This document shows positions 5,735 through 5,908 of a stretch of DNA of 5,908 bases, piece by piece. Below the pieces are notes generated by a model, which saw nothing but the letters and a program-made list of their open reading frames with translations, ran no database searches and was not told where the DNA came from. Location: the NCBI GenBank assembly GCA_946407055.1, contig CAMJMP010000063.1, forward strand, positions 1-5,908, in the 5' to 3' direction. The DNA is from an uncultured Mycoplasmatota bacterium. GTDB taxonomy: Bacteria > Bacillota_I > Bacilli_A > RF39 > UBA660. Positions within the stretch are counted from its first letter, which is position 1, and each line of letters starts with the position of its first letter. A program made the translations under genes and the position numbers.

Positions 5735-5908
5735 AATATAAATTAAGTTCTTTCGCATCTTCAATTTCTTGCTTGCGAATTTTTAAATACTCTTTATAAT
5801 CATCATTCCACTTAGAATATGATGAATCCTCTCTATGATCAGGAAGTTGATAGTTATCTACTAACCACTGACCAATATAAATTGATGTTTTTGTAGCCCC
5901 AAACATAT
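5733..5908 (-). CDS. Unrecognised protein, C-terminal part only
   Basis: A frame open to the window edge ends at a TAA at 5735-5733 and encodes at least 57 residues, from MFGATKTSIYIGQWLVDNYQ to the terminal AKELNLY. An ATG lies at 5906-5904 but only two bases precede it, so no SD can be judged and the gene probably continues beyond the window. The visible part is soluble, with a mildly hydrophobic start (IYIGQWLV, 9-16) and then a charged, probably helical tail rich in Lys, Glu, Asp and Tyr (28-56). I do not recognise a family. It is real coding sequence rather than chance: codon use matches the neighbours and the frame ends exactly at a strong intrinsic terminator. Nothing in the fragment ties it to polysaccharide synthesis except position. 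Confidence 0.65.
   Translation of the reverse strand, partial: MFGATKTSIYIGQWLVDNYQLPDHREDSSYSKWNDDYKEYLKIRKQEIEDAKELNLY

Noticed and set aside
1..5908. CRISPR array, tRNA/rRNA, transposase, attachment site, riboswitch or plus-strand gene
   Set aside because: No spaced direct repeats, clover-leaf or rRNA-like segments, transposase motifs or plus-strand frames with an SD and family features were seen; genes fill nearly all of the window.
174..5908. Alternative genetic code (UGA as tryptophan), considered because of the AT-richness
   Set aside because: All genes are complete under the standard bacterial code and all tryptophans are TGG; nothing requires recoding.

Overview
The window is strongly AT-rich (by eye roughly a quarter to 30% G+C; not computed) and all supported genes lie on the minus strand, so transcription runs from high to low coordinates. 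Every coding region reads under the standard bacterial code: all visible tryptophans are TGG, the native stops are TAA or TAG, and no gene needs UGA to be read through. The base composition, the AGA- and lysine-rich codon use and the TagO/WecA-type enzyme suggest a low-GC Bacillota-like organism (Bacilli, Erysipelotrichia or Mollicutes-related gut lineages are candidates). That placement is inference. Partial genes at both edges suggest a contig fragment.

Layout in the direction of transcription: (1) 5908-5733, the C-terminal end of an unrecognised gene closed by a clear intrinsic terminator (5734-5705). (2) A short intergenic region with a good sigma-A-type promoter (5689-5662). (3) 5641-4589, a TagO/WecA-family polyprenyl-phosphate sugar-1-phosphate transferase, followed by a weak, almost all-A/T terminator-like hairpin (4606-4575). 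(4) A possible extended -10 promoter (4550-4522). (5) A tightly packed run of five genes with gaps of 12, 1, 2 and 8 nt: a GT-A family 2 glycosyltransferase (4505-3564), a Wzy/O-antigen-ligase-like multi-pass membrane protein (3551-2169), a GT-B family 4 glycosyltransferase (2167-1061), a second, different family 2 glycosyltransferase (1058-174), and the first ~39 codons of another GT4-like glycosyltransferase (165 to about 49).

Together these make sense as part of a Wzx/Wzy-type cell-surface polysaccharide locus (capsule, exopolysaccharide or secondary cell-wall polymer). TagO/WecA would load the first sugar phosphate on undecaprenyl phosphate, the cytoplasmic glycosyltransferases would extend the lipid-linked repeat unit, and the Wzy-like protein would polymerise or transfer it outside. 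No flippase, chain-length regulator, LCP ligase or nucleotide-sugar synthesis gene is visible.

The last ~48 bases at the low-coordinate end do not belong with the rest. They are about 56% G+C (27/48), break the glycosyltransferase frame, and read as plausible coding sequence in a different frame. A chimeric assembly join is the simplest explanation. Otherwise this looks like an ordinary surface-polysaccharide locus, and I see no convincing new system. Two gene starts are placed downstream of the longest possible reading frame because Shine-Dalgarno sites and gene junctions clearly favour internal ATGs.
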